Below, one piece after another: positions 34,759-42,736 of a stretch of DNA of 64,000 bases. The notes beneath the pieces are model-generated. The model searched no databases and was not told where the DNA came from. It saw only the letters and a program-made list of their open reading frames with translations. The stretch is taken from contig CAWGRX010000019.1 of the NCBI GenBank assembly GCA_963825075.1, positions 124,001 to 188,000 of the forward strand. The letters run 5' to 3'. Every line of letters starts with the position of its first letter. Position 1 is the first letter of the stretch. The stretch comes from CAWAVN01 sp963825075. GTDB lineage: Bacteria > Planctomycetota > Planctomycetia > Planctomycetales > Planctomycetaceae. The translations under genes and the position numbers were made by a program.

Positions 34759-34920
34759 GGGTGGCTCGGGTCAGTTTGTCGCGAGTTGCGTTGCGTCCAG
34801 AAAGGGCTGAATCGACAAACTGCCCCCAGCGATGTGTGCGCCGACTCGCCTGGGGGCAGGCTGCCGATGTAGTCGCTTCTGGATCCCTGCCCCTTGCGGC
34901 AGCCTGACCCCAGCCACCCC
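34759..34920. mobile_element. MITE-like inverted-repeat element, copy C
   Basis: Left end GGGGTGGCTCGGGTCAG (34758-34774) and right end CTGACCCCAGCCACCCC (34904-34920) are inverted repeats over 17 bp with one mismatch, the best-preserved ends of the family here. The internal ctgcccccag/ctgggggcag pair is present. No coding potential. A left half end (34731-34758) precedes it. Confidence 0.8.
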
Positions 34921-35034
34921 GACGCTCGGTTCCCATCCGCGGCGAGTAATGTGTCCAGACAGTGGAAACACCTTTGGACAAGCCGACATTTGCGATACCT
35001 TTTGATTGGCTGAATCACCAGAAAGAGACTTCCG
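34921..35034. other. short spacer before the hypothetical gene
   Basis: About 110 bp between element copy C and the next gene. No feature except the presumed ribosome-binding AGAAAGAGA 7 nt before the ATG. Confidence 0.4.
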
Positions 35035-35651
35035 ATGGCTGTTGACAAGCTCGCGAGTGCGGCGTGGTCGCAAACCCTGGTCCGCCATGTCGACAGTAGT
35101 AAATGGAATGACATCTATCGGGTTGAGGGGTTGATTCGCACGCCGTTTCCCCGCGGCAGTTCCGTGACCGCTGGTCCTGGGTGGACGGACCTATCCAACC
35201 TCCGCCACTGGCGGAATGATTCTTGGGTCTTGGCACCAGTATTCGCAGGTCAGTCGTGGATTCCACTGTTCTCGAATCTGGCGACGTCGCTCGAACTTTA
35301 TGATCTGAATTCCCGCGCCGAAAGTTGGAGGCGGCCCATGTGGGCTGCGATCCCGAAGGGAGTGGTTGGTGTTTCCTAATCAGTCGTGCGGGCAAACAAG
35401 ATGTTGCATTTGAATGCCCACTGGATTCCTTCCCGGGAACGCGCATGGATCTCGGCGAACTCGGCCCGGAAGTTTCCACCGAAACGGAATCCGGGGAAGC
35501 GGTATTTCGGCAACTCTGCGCCCTTAAGGAAATCCCATTACCCGTCCGCGAGATTCGAACCATCAAACGCGGGTTTGAAGTCTTGGGACAGCGTGGAAAA
35601 CCTGTAAAAACGGCTTTGCGCGGGTTTACCTACTATCGAACTTGCGATTGA
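35035..35651 (+). CDS. hypothetical protein between the toxin-antitoxin cassettes, one apparent frameshift
   Basis: ATG 35035 (MAVDKLASAAWSQTLVRHVD) runs in one frame to about 35320. A second frame (GSGWCFLISRAGKQDVAFE, ending ALRGFTYYRTCD) continues to 35651. Inserting one A in the aaa at 35321-35323 joins them into about 206 residues. The join is natural-looking (RAEKLEAAHVGC). I recognise no domain and no signal peptide. The protein is soluble, with a mix of beta-rich stretches such as WTDLSNLRHWRNDSWVLAPVF. It sits between duplicated cassettes and could be cargo of the island. Neither an enzyme nor a binding function is suggested by the sequence. Confidence 0.5.
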
Positions 35652-35717
35652 GGAAACAGTTCGGTAAAGGGTTTGTTAGTTAGGATTCTTCGCTTTCTCA
35701 AATTCGGCAGTCGGCAG

Positions 35718-35873
35718 CCTGGCTGTGGTCAATTTGTCGTTAATTGCGCATGGCATTCAGAAAAGGCTGTATCGACAAACCGCCCCCAGTTGCGCCGGCT
35801 CGCCTGGGGGCAGGTGGCCGATGCGGTCGCTTCTGGATTCGATGCCTCTTGCGGCAGCCTGACTCCAGCTCCC
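35718..35873. mobile_element. MITE-like inverted-repeat element, copy D (diverged)
   Basis: Left end ggctgtggtcaatttgtcg and right end ctgactccagctccc are degenerate versions of the ends in copy C. The internal cgcccccag/ctgggggcag pair remains, as does the conserved ggtcgcttctggattcgatgc core. Confidence 0.7.
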
Positions 35874-35896
35874 GTCGTCATCGCAGCAGCGCGCTA

Positions 35897-35925
35897 TCGA
35901 CATTGGTCAAGCCCAACGGTATTCT
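35897..35925 (+). promoter_or_regulatory. candidate promoter of toxin-antitoxin cassette 3
   Basis: TCGACA at 35897-35902, a 17-nt spacer, and TATTCT at 35920-35925, with the ATG 6 nt downstream. It keeps the layout of copies 1 and 2 although the surrounding sequence has diverged. Confidence 0.45.
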
Positions 35926-35931
35926 GAATCA

Positions 35932-36303
35932 ATGGACCAACCAGTCACCATTTCTGACGATTTGATCCGCGACGCCTCCCTGATGGCCGAGGTTTCGGAG
36001 CGATCTCTCTCCGCCCAGATCGAGTTTTGGGCGTCGTTGGGACGCTCATTAGAACCGCTGCTGCGAGGCAACCAGGTTGTCGCATTGCGGCGATCGTCCA
36101 CTGCCAGATCGTTGTCTGAGGCCGTTCGCGATGTGGATACCGAAGAGGGGCGAAAACACGTCAAGGACTATTTGGAGACCCGTCCCTTTCCTCGGTTTGA
36201 AGCCGTCTCCGATTCTCCGGGGCTGTTGCGAAGGATCGAAGCAGACGGCACCGTGACGCTCGGCAAATTCGTCAACCGGATCTTTGAACCGGTCGAATCG
36301 TGA
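35932..36303 (+). CDS. ParD-like antitoxin, copy 3 (orphan)
   Basis: A 123-residue protein with a few differences from copies 1 and 2 (for example VTISDDLIRDASLMAE, EAVRDVDTEEG and GLLRRIEADG). It has full length and the same promoter layout. The toxin gene that follows (36305) is broken inside its P-loop, so this antitoxin has no intact cognate partner. It could still neutralise toxin made by copies 1 and 2, but this is inference from sequence similarity. Confidence 0.83.
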   Translation: MDQPVTISDDLIRDASLMAEVSERSLSAQIEFWASLGRSLEPLLRGNQVVALRRSSTARSLSEAVRDVDTEEGRKHVKDYLETRPFPRFEAVSDSPGLLRRIEADGTVTLGKFVNRIFEPVES

Positions 36304-36304
36304 C

Positions 36305-36363
36305 ATGGACTACGACTTTCTCGACAACCGCCCGATCATCGTCGCGATTGCGGGTTCCAATGG
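36305..36363 (+). pseudogene. zeta-type toxin remnant, truncated at the Walker A motif
   Basis: It starts like the other toxins (MDYDFLDNRPIIVAIAGSNG) and ends right there, because element copy E begins at about 36365. The GKT of the P-loop and the rest of the gene are gone, so the product cannot be active. The 160-bp element and a half end are found in its place, and no downstream toxin fragment is visible. Confidence 0.85.
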
Positions 36364-36364
36364 C

Positions 36365-36524
36365 GGGTTGGCTGGGGTCAGCTTTTCGAGAATTGCGTGG
36401 TTTCAGAAACTGTGGCGTCGGCAAACTGCCTCCCGTTTTCACGCGCCGACTCGCCTGGGGGCAGGCTGCCGCTGCGGTCGCTTCTGGATTCTCCGCCATT
36501 TGCGGCAGGCTGATCCTAGCCATC
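36365..36524. mobile_element. MITE-like inverted-repeat element, copy E, disrupting the third toxin
   Basis: Left end GGGTTGGCTGGGGTCAG (36365-36381) and right end ctgatcctagccatccgc, with the internal ctgcctccc and ctgggggcag pair. It abuts the broken P-loop of the third toxin. Confidence 0.75.
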
Positions 36525-36525
36525 C

Positions 36526-36575
36526 GCCGATGCCGTCGCTTCTGGATTCCATGTCCCTTGCGGCAGCCTGACCCC
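36526..36575. repeat. inverted-repeat element, isolated right end
   Basis: gatgccgtcgcttctggatt to cctgaccccatgc is a second right-end half directly after copy E. It forms the mirror image of the isolated left end near 33453. Confidence 0.6.
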
Positions 36576-36616
36576 ATGCACGCCCCGCCGGTTCCCGGCT
36601 GCCAGTGCTTCCTGAT

Positions 36617-37426
36617 CTACCGTAGCACCGAAGCATCCAGTTCTTTCGCGCGATCAAAATCGGCCATCGACTTTTCGGCGTCACCCAGGTTTTCATAGGA
36701 CTTGTGGCGAGCAAAATACACTCTGGCGCGATCTGTTGCCTCGGTTTCGAGAGTCATTCGCTCGAGTGCAGCAGTATTGTCCTTGATTGCCAACTCATAG
36801 TGGCCGTGCTTGAAGTGTGCAAGTCCCCGGTGGGCATAGTGTGACCAATTCGCCCGATCCAGTTCGACGGCCTTGGTAAAGTCGTCCACCGATTTCTGAT
36901 ATTCATCCAGAGAAAACAAATACAATGAGCCACGAGAGACATACGTGCCAGGATTCTCAGGATCCAGGCTGATTGCCTTGGTAAAGTCCTCGAGAGCCGC
37001 TTTTACATCTCCCATTCTTTCCTTAACTGTTCCCCGTCCCCAATACGCGAACGCAAACTTGGAATCGATAGCAATGGCGGCATTCAAATCCGCAAGAGCT
37101 TGCTCATTGCGATTCAGGGCTATCAGGGATTTAGCGCGGCCGTTATAGCCGTCGGGGGTCGGGCATATCTTAATGGACTCGTCGAACCAGACGATTGCTG
37201 CTGTGTGTCGGCCTTTGTTTTGGTCAACGACACCTCCTTCATAGAGCTGGCGAGCCTCGAATTGCGCCTGGGGATCCAACTGAGGATTCTTTTCAAACTC
37301 AGCGAAGGTATTTTTGACGGCCTCGGAAATGTCGGGTATTGGTTGTGGCGGGGGAGGCGGGGGATCCTGGTACTTACAAAGGAAGTATATCACGGCGAAA
37401 ACCGGGACCAGACGGAAGTTCTTCAT
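36617..37426 (-). CDS. tetratricopeptide repeat lipoprotein-like protein
   Basis: A 269-residue protein. It starts with a hydrophobic leader (RLVPVFAVIYFLC, with a Cys at the possible lipobox end) and a short poly-proline stretch. TPR units then follow at regular intervals: HTAAIVWFDESIKICPTPDG, NEQALADLNAAIAIDSKF, VKAALEDFTKAISLDPENPG, YQKSVDDFTKAVELDRANW and YELAIKDNTAALERM. Its last unit is LGDAEKSMADFDRAKELD. The lipoprotein assignment is uncertain because the lipobox context (YFLCKY) is not the standard one. It is probably envelope-anchored and binds another protein. The right end of the accessory island lies just beyond its C-terminus. Confidence 0.82.
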   Translation of the reverse strand: MKNFRLVPVFAVIYFLCKYQDPPPPPPQPIPDISEAVKNTFAEFEKNPQLDPQAQFEARQLYEGGVVDQNKGRHTAAIVWFDESIKICPTPDGYNGRAKSLIALNRNEQALADLNAAIAIDSKFAFAYWGRGTVKERMGDVKAALEDFTKAISLDPENPGTYVSRGSLYLFSLDEYQKSVDDFTKAVELDRANWSHYAHRGLAHFKHGHYELAIKDNTAALERMTLETEATDRARVYFARHKSYENLGDAEKSMADFDRAKELDASVLR

Positions 37427-37537
37427 GGAAAGCTACCGCGGGGTATGAGTTGACAAACAGAAGCTCAATCGTAACGAGGATCAACCCGATTCGCAAATCC
37501 TTATCTCGACAAATATCAACGGACGAATTTCCAACGC

Positions 37538-37592
37538 AAAAAAAACTCCAACGGGCAACCGACTCTGAAGCAGTCGGGTGCCCGTTGGAGTT
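37538..37592 (-). terminator. strong intrinsic terminator of the HTH-receiver gene
   Basis: On the minus strand, AACTCCAACGGGCACCCGACT (37592-37572) pairs with its complement at 37564-37544 with one mismatch over 21 bp around a 7-nt loop, followed by eight Ts (plus-strand A-run 37538-37545). It lies 127 nt after the stop of the minus-strand regulator gene. Confidence 0.9.
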
Positions 37593-37718
37593 AGACTTCT
37601 TTATATTCGCTCGCGTGTCCCCGGGAGGTCGGGGAGGAAGCCTGGCTTTTACGCCGGGGTTTCCCGCCGCTCAATTGCTGCCACGGTGGGGAGGGTTTGT
37701 TTCCAAACCGGTCCCCAA

Positions 37719-38291
37719 CTAAGCGAGCTGTTTTTTGCGGCCGACGAGCGTCCGGATCCGTTCGGCGAGCAAAGCTGCGTCGAAGGGTTTGCGGAACGTT
37801 TCATTGAACAACGTACGGTCGAAACCGCTGGCGTTGTCATCGTCGGTCAATAATCCGATCAACACGGTTTCGGTGTATTCCGTGTTTTTCTTCAGGTTCT
37901 GGGCAATCATCAGGGCTTCGTTTCGCCCCATTGCGAAGTCAACGACCACGCAATCCGGGTGCAGGCTCTCGGCCTGAATCCCGGCTTCAAACCCGCTGGC
38001 AGCCGATTCGATCTTAAAATCGGTTTCTCCGATCATCTCGCCGAGACTTAAGCGCACCTGGGAGTCGGCACCGACGAGCAAAACTTTGCCCATCACTTCG
38101 TCTTCCAACTCGCCAAGGGGCATCCCGTGTTCTTTGAGAAATCGGATCAAATGTTCGCGGGGGATGCGGCGATCCTGGCTACCTGGAATGCGGTAGCCAC
38201 GAAGCCGACCCGAATCGAACCATTTGCTGACAGTGCGGGGTGCAACTTTACAGATCTTGGCTACTTGTCCAGTAGTGAAGATCGTCCTCAT
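37719..38291 (-). CDS. HTH-receiver regulator (excisionase-type helix-turn-helix followed by a response-regulator domain)
   Basis: A 190-residue protein from ATG 38291, which has GGAG at about 8-nt spacing; the frame is open upstream but unsupported. The N-terminal MerR/excisionase-type HTH is FTTGQVAKICKVAPRTVSKWFDSGRLRGYRIPGSQDRRI. A receiver domain follows (KVLLVGADSQVRLSLG, phosphoacceptor Asp in DCVVVDFAMGRN, and FRKPFDAALLAERI with the conserved Lys). The acidic pocket, Asp and Lys are all present, so phosphorylation is plausible. The domain order is the reverse of most response regulators. No histidine kinase is adjacent. This architecture is widespread in Planctomycetes. Confidence 0.88.
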   Translation of the reverse strand: MRTIFTTGQVAKICKVAPRTVSKWFDSGRLRGYRIPGSQDRRIPREHLIRFLKEHGMPLGELEDEVMGKVLLVGADSQVRLSLGEMIGETDFKIESAASGFEAGIQAESLHPDCVVVDFAMGRNEALMIAQNLKKNTEYTETVLIGLLTDDDNASGFDRTLFNETFRKPFDAALLAERIRTLVGRKKQLA

Positions 38292-39220
38292 CGCGGGCTC
38301 TCCAATTACATTGTCATTGCCAACAAAGAGGGTTTGTCGGTCCCTCCGGATCTTCACCCCTGCACGATGGCCGGCTCTTCCTGGCCAAACTGGGTCCGTG
38401 ACAAACGAGTACCACCGTGGTTTTGGGTCGGGGCTGACTGTTTGGGAAACCCTTCGGGCACGATAAAGCACCGCCCCCGGAGTGTTTCCACGTAACGATG
38501 GCTTCAGAGGGGTGTAATAAGAAAACCCTTCTGACGCCATAACAACGGCAATTACGGGAAATAAAAAGGGAAACCGTTCACGAATGGAGTCTCGAGGAGA
38601 TCCACGGAACGAACGGCTGGAGGGCGGGACCGGAGGCTTTGCGCCAGAGCATCCGGCTCTGTCGGTAGGTAGATCCGAATTGTCCTTCCCCCCTAAAGTC
38701 GGTCGCATCGGACAACCGCGGACTGCATCCCTGCAATCGCCATGAAGCATTCAGCGGTCTGTTCCAAATTCAACCGTCTGACCCATTGTATCGAACCATA
38801 TCTTATGAAATCTTTAGAATGTTTGGGTTGACACAGGTAGCAATGTTGCTCTCAGCAAATCGATCTTGGGGGAGGTGAGGTGAAAACCAGTTGCTCCCAT
38901 CCTATGCACATGGAGTGCCGAAGCGATGTTCCCCCGTGAAACGGTTGGTCCGACCTCAGGAATCTTTCAACATAACGAACAACCACAATTGATGTTACGT
39001 CAAGCAGCCCGGTTGAAGATCGGCCGGTTTGCGAAAAATTCGCCGATTATTCCCATTGTAGAATTGGGGGCGGTCGAAGGAAATCCTTTCCAAGATCGCA
39101 AACGTGCGGATTTTGCCGACGGTTGCCGTTTTGGAGCGAACGGCGACGGACCATTCCATTGACAGCCGTGTTCTTCCCGGCGTACAAGAAACGAAAACCC
39201 TTGAAGGAGGAACCGCCCGC
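38292..39220. other. long intergenic region with no firm gene
   Basis: About 930 bp between two divergent genes. The left half is the leader and promoter region of the HTH-receiver gene. A small plus-strand frame at 38926-39162 (MFPRETVGPTSGIFQHNEQP, 78 codons) has a plausible start but no recognised family. A TTGACA-like box at about 38828 lacks a good -10. Confidence 0.4.
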
Positions 39221-39769
39221 ATGTTTCCCAATGAAGCGGAGTCTATTCCCATTGGCATTTTGACCGTCTCCGACCGGGCGAGCCGCGGGGAGTATGCAGA
39301 CCGCGGGGGCCCGGCGATTCGGGAATATCTTGAGGACGTGCTGACCTGCGTTTGGCATCCGATGGCGAAGATCGTCCCCGACGAACAGCCCATCGTCGAA
39401 GATGCCCTGGTGCAACTTTGCGACTACGACCATTGTGCCCTGGTCATCACCACCGGGGGCACGGGGCCGGCGGCTCGCGACATCACCCCCGAAGCCACCC
39501 AAGCCGTTTGTGAAAAAATGCTGCCGGGCTTCGGCGAATTGATGCGAAAAGTCTCGCTGGAAAAAGTGCCCACGGCCATTTTGTCCCGGCAGACGGCGGG
39601 CATTCGCGGGAAATCACTGGTGCTCAACCTGCCCGGGCAGCCCAAAGCCATCGCCGAGTGCCTGGAGGCCGTGTTCCCGGCGATTCCCTATTGCGTGGAT
39701 TTGATCGAAGGCCCATACCTCACCACCGACGAGCGCCGCCTCGTCGCATTTCGCCCCCAGAAGAAGTAA
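39221..39769 (+). CDS. mogA: molybdenum cofactor biosynthesis protein MogA (molybdopterin adenylyltransferase)
   Basis: Adenylylates molybdopterin before molybdate insertion. The 182-residue protein starts at ATG 39221, preceded by AAGGAGGAA; an upstream in-frame ATG is unlikely. The landmarks are GILTVSDRASRGEYADRGGPA (SDxxxxGxxxDxSG), VITTGGTGPAARDITPEAT (TTGGTGxxxRDxTPEA) and LVLNLPGQPKAIAECL. The MogA C-terminal segment is more complete than in MoaB, which supports MogA. Together with the MOSC-domain gene nearby it points to molybdoenzyme metabolism. The GNAT gene follows 16 nt downstream and may be co-transcribed. Confidence 0.93.
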   Translation: MFPNEAESIPIGILTVSDRASRGEYADRGGPAIREYLEDVLTCVWHPMAKIVPDEQPIVEDALVQLCDYDHCALVITTGGTGPAARDITPEATQAVCEKMLPGFGELMRKVSLEKVPTAILSRQTAGIRGKSLVLNLPGQPKAIAECLEAVFPAIPYCVDLIEGPYLTTDERRLVAFRPQKK

Positions 39770-39785
39770 CCGCCGGGCTGTTCCC

Positions 39786-40517
39786 ATGCCGCATCCGAAT
39801 GCCGATGTGATCGATGGCTACTGGGCTGAACGCTTTGGCTGTTCTCTGGACGAATTGCAACGTCCCGGCTGGCATTTGATCGTCAGCGATGAGGCCGACC
39901 CGTCCCGCATCGCCGTCTTGGAACTCGCCTACGGGACGCTGATTCGCTCGGCGGAGGAGCATCGGGACTCACTTGCCGCGTGGATCAAATCCCAACCGGA
40001 AAATGCCCCCCGAACCGCGCGAAAATTGGCCGGCGCATTTTCCCCGGAGGCCTATCAGGTGAGTCCTTCGGAGAAAGTGTTTTATTTGAACCCCGTGGAG
40101 TTTCGGCCGTTCCTAAAACCCGAGGTTCGGCAGCTTTCAGAACGCGACAGCCACGATTTGACCGCCATGCACCACGGGTGTTCGCTGGAAGAACAAAAAG
40201 CCGGCGAGGTGTGCATCGATCATCCCGCGATCTTCGGGGCCTATGCGAATGGGCAATTGGTGGCCGCCGCGAGTTTGATCGATCAGGGGGCCGGCATTTC
40301 CGACGTGGGCGTGTTGGTGCATCGCGATTTTCGCCGACAGGGTTATGGGACAGCTGTGGTCTCGGCGCTGGCCGCGTGGGGATTGGAGCACGGGCGGATC
40401 GTGCAATACTGGAGGCTCTGCGAGAACGTCGGCTCCGCCCGCATCGCGGAGTCCCTGGGCTTCGCCGAATACGGCCGCTATCAATTGCTGCACCTGACCT
40501 ATTCGCCCTTCGGGTAG
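39786..40517 (+). CDS. GNAT-family N-acetyltransferase
   Basis: A 243-residue protein. The acetyl-CoA-binding motif is in the C-terminal part: VGVLVHRDFRRQGYGTAVVSALAAWGLEHG (motif A, RRQGYGT), followed by YWRLCENVGSARIAESLGFAEYGRYQ (motif B with the ARxAExLGF segment). The N-terminal 110 residues form a separate, less conserved region (CSLDELQRPGWHLIVSDEAD). GNATs acetylate small molecules, proteins or antibiotics; the substrate cannot be told. It follows mogA by 16 nt on the same strand. Confidence 0.9.
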   Translation: MPHPNADVIDGYWAERFGCSLDELQRPGWHLIVSDEADPSRIAVLELAYGTLIRSAEEHRDSLAAWIKSQPENAPRTARKLAGAFSPEAYQVSPSEKVFYLNPVEFRPFLKPEVRQLSERDSHDLTAMHHGCSLEEQKAGEVCIDHPAIFGAYANGQLVAAASLIDQGAGISDVGVLVHRDFRRQGYGTAVVSALAAWGLEHGRIVQYWRLCENVGSARIAESLGFAEYGRYQLLHLTYSPFG

Positions 40518-40575
40518 CCAAGGCCCGGCCGAATTCATCAACTGTGCCCTTCATGGATTCAGGACGCCAATGAAA

Positions 40576-40607
40576 TGAGCGGCACGGCGCTAGCGCCGTG
40601 CCGCTCA
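40576..40607. terminator. perfect 32-bp palindrome, GCTAGCGC family, between convergent genes
   Basis: TGAGCGGCACGGCGCT and AGCGCCGTGCCGCTCA are perfect complements without a loop and centre on GCGCTAGCGC. It lies between the convergent GNAT and MOSC genes. It is both a dispersed repeat (compare 21261-21281) and a likely bidirectional terminator. Confidence 0.65.
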
Positions 40608-40618
40608 AATGAAACGCC

Positions 40619-41149
40619 TCACCCGTTTTCGGACTTGTCGGAGGTTGTCGTTTCACTTTTCGTTGATTCCACGACCAAGGACACACAATCGCCCACTTGG
40701 ATCATTCCGCCCTCAAGGACGACTGCGGTGATGCCGCCGTGGCCGCGCATGGCGTTATAGCCGCCGGGACCGAGGTTATATTCCATCAACGAGCACGGGG
40801 CGCAGGGGCCGGTGCCTTTGAAGAGAACGTTTCCGATGCGGAAGGGGCGGTCTTTGAGGGCCAAGAGATTGATGCCGGAGACGACGAGGTTCCGCCTTAA
40901 CCGGGCCGGCGTCACGTTGTCCCGTTGCGAGAGGGCCGCGATCACCGGGAGGTGCTCGTGCTGGATCAGCGTGACTTGCCGTTTGGAGTTGCCGAAGTTG
41001 GCATGGTGCTCGCCGTCGATTCCCGTACCGGGCTGAAGCATCGCTTCCTCAAGCTCTTCGATCTCGCCCCGCCGTTCGGGGGCGATGCCGATCCATTCCA
41101 GCCGGCCGGTTTGGGGGAGGGCGTTTTTGAGGTCTTCGATGGTTTCCAT
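40619..41149 (-). CDS. MOSC-domain protein (molybdenum cofactor sulfurase C-terminal-like)
   Basis: A 176-residue stand-alone MOSC protein. The typical strand is QVTLIQHEHLPVIAAL, then DNVTPARLRRNLVVSGINLLAL and FRIGNVLFKGTGPCAPCSLME with the conserved cysteine region. MOSC domains bind sulfur carriers and molybdenum cofactor; single-domain proteins are usually assigned to molybdenum cofactor sulfur transfer or to detoxification of hydroxylated bases (YiiM-like). The last 20 residues are a hydrophilic Ser/Thr-rich tail. Its neighbour mogA on the opposite strand makes a molybdenum cofactor role more likely. No signal peptide. Confidence 0.88.
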   Translation of the reverse strand: METIEDLKNALPQTGRLEWIGIAPERRGEIEELEEAMLQPGTGIDGEHHANFGNSKRQVTLIQHEHLPVIAALSQRDNVTPARLRRNLVVSGINLLALKDRPFRIGNVLFKGTGPCAPCSLMEYNLGPGGYNAMRGHGGITAVVLEGGMIQVGDCVSLVVESTKSETTTSDKSENG

Positions 41150-41559
41150 TTGGATTGGTCCTTTGTTAGGCCGGATTATTCACGGTTTGTCAGCCGGAAC
41201 GCACTAGCGCCCCGTTTCCGCGACGACCAACCAAAATCCAATGAACCGGGGCTAGCGCGGCTACCGCCCTGCGGCTAATGAATAATCCGAGTTAGTTGTC
41301 CGGTGTCGGTCGTCGGCGAGCCGGACCAACCTGCGGTCGGTGCCCGCGTCAGCGGATGGGTGATGATAGTTTACGCTGTCCCGCGTTCGAGATGTTGCCT
41401 ATTCGTTTTATTCGGTGATCCGTCGTTCCTTTCTTTTTGGTTCTGAAGCAAGGTCCCGTATTGCGAAGTCATGTTTCATTGTGCACAATCGCAGGGCGTT
41501 CTCCAATTGCAACATCACCCTTCCCAAACGTTCTCTCCCTTTCGTGTTCCGGTGAGCAT
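41150..41559. other. intergenic region with GCTAGCGC-type repeat
   Basis: At 41204-41282, aacgcactagcgccccg and gaaccggggctagcgcgg are inverted copies of the dispersed repeat, followed by gccctgcggctaatgaataat, which also occurs inverted near 61455. The rest, to the nadK start, has no gene. Confidence 0.6.
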
Positions 41560-42423
41560 ATGTCGTCAGGCGATGGATTACGGCTGATTGTGTTGGCCCG
41601 GGATCAGAGTCCGCGCGTGCAAAACGCCTGGCGGGAGTTGGCGGATTTCCTGGAGCACCAACCACAAACCGAATTGGTCGCGGCCCAGGTCACGGAGGAT
41701 TTGTCACTCGACGGCCTGGATGCGGATTTGGTGATCGTGTTGGGCGGGGATGGGGCGATCTTGCGGGCCTGTCATCAGTTGGGATACCGGCAACTTCCCA
41801 TCTTGGGGATCAACCTGGGCCGATTGGGGTTCCTCGCGGACTTGTCGCCGGAGGAGTTTCGGGATTCGTTTCCGAGCATTCGGGCCGGGATGTACCGCGT
41901 GGCGGAACATTTGATGTTTGAATGTTGCGTGCGCCGGGCGGACGGCAGCCACATTCGCTGGCTCGGTTTGAACGAGGTCGCGGTCTCGGCGGGGGCTTCG
42001 TTTCGGATGATCGACGTCGAACTGCACATCGACGAGGAGCGGGTGACGACCTATAGCTGCGACGGCTTGATCGTGAGCACGCCGGTCGGGTCCACGGCGC
42101 ACAGCCTCTCGGCGGGCGGGCCGATCTTGCGGCAGGACCTGTCGGCGTTCGTCATCACCCCGATCTGCCCGCACACTCTGACCAATCGCCCGCTGATCGA
42201 CGATGCCGACGCCCTTTACACGCTCCGCGTACCCGGCGCCCCCGAAGGCGTGCAGGTCGTGGTGGATGGCCAGCAGCGGGAGCCGATCCGCGATGGGGAC
42301 CGCATCGAAATCCGCAAGGCCCCGGTGACGTTCAAACTCGTCCGCGTCCCGCACCACAGTTATTACGCGACGCTCCACAAAAAACTCGGCTGGGGCGGCC
42401 AACCCCGCTACCGCCGGCAGTGA
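41560..42423 (+). CDS. nadK: NAD kinase
   Basis: Phosphorylates NAD+ to NADP+. The 287-residue protein from ATG 41560 has the GGDG motif (VIVLGGDGAILRACHQLG) that binds ATP or polyphosphate, LPILGINLGRLGFLADL, LNEVAVSAGASFRMIDVE, the catalytic/NAD segment YSCDGLIVSTPVGSTAHSLSAGGPIL, and the C-terminal PICPHTLTNRPLIDDAD. The frame is open upstream in an unlikely N-terminal extension. Typical length is 270-305. The gene is isolated, with about 300 bp on either side. Confidence 0.95.
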   Translation: MSSGDGLRLIVLARDQSPRVQNAWRELADFLEHQPQTELVAAQVTEDLSLDGLDADLVIVLGGDGAILRACHQLGYRQLPILGINLGRLGFLADLSPEEFRDSFPSIRAGMYRVAEHLMFECCVRRADGSHIRWLGLNEVAVSAGASFRMIDVELHIDEERVTTYSCDGLIVSTPVGSTAHSLSAGGPILRQDLSAFVITPICPHTLTNRPLIDDADALYTLRVPGAPEGVQVVVDGQQREPIRDGDRIEIRKAPVTFKLVRVPHHSYYATLHKKLGWGGQPRYRRQ

Positions 42424-42736
42424 AAAACCTGGTAACTCCTGGAATTCCCCGCGATTCCATCGGGCTTGTCTTGCGGGGGCGCGAGGGGAAAGAGTAGCAT
42501 TCAATGGCAAGAGGCGATAAACTGGACCCCTCCTGGGGATGATGCGGATTTTAAGGATGACAAATCGGAATTGACGGACGGCCGGTGACCTACCACAATT
42601 TCTTAAAGAGGGTTACCATAAAGCACCCCAAAAAAGCCCTCCAGACCGTCTCGTTAGACTGCGATCAATCATTTCCACGTGAATCCTGTTTGATCCATTT
42701 TGCTGGAACTATTGGCTCGGGAAGGAGTTTGCATCC
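42424..42736. other. intergenic region upstream of hpf
   Basis: About 310 bp with no gene. It contains the ribosome-binding AAGGAGT just before the GTG start of hpf. A TGGCTCG...TTTGCA pair at the end was considered for sigma-54 but the spacing is wrong. Confidence 0.4.

Larger units (their letters stand above)
32306..34861. repeat. tandem duplication of a 1,278-bp toxin-antitoxin unit
   Basis: The unit 32306-33583 is repeated at 33584-34861 with an offset of 1,278 bp. By eye the two are identical over the antitoxin and toxin genes, and I saw one C/T difference downstream (gtgcgcgcc versus gtgtgcgcc). Both junctions lie within copies of the inverted-repeat element, so recombination between flanking element copies is the likely origin. 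Confidence 0.9.
35652..35931. other. spacer with element copy D and cassette-3 promoter
   Basis: No gene. It holds the inverted-repeat element copy D and the promoter-like sequence of the third cassette. Confidence 0.5.

Noticed and set aside
42718..42736. Possible sigma-54 promoter (TGGCTCG and TTTGCA) upstream of hpf
   Set aside because: The GG-to-GC distance is about 15 rather than 10, and the second box overlaps the ribosome-binding site.
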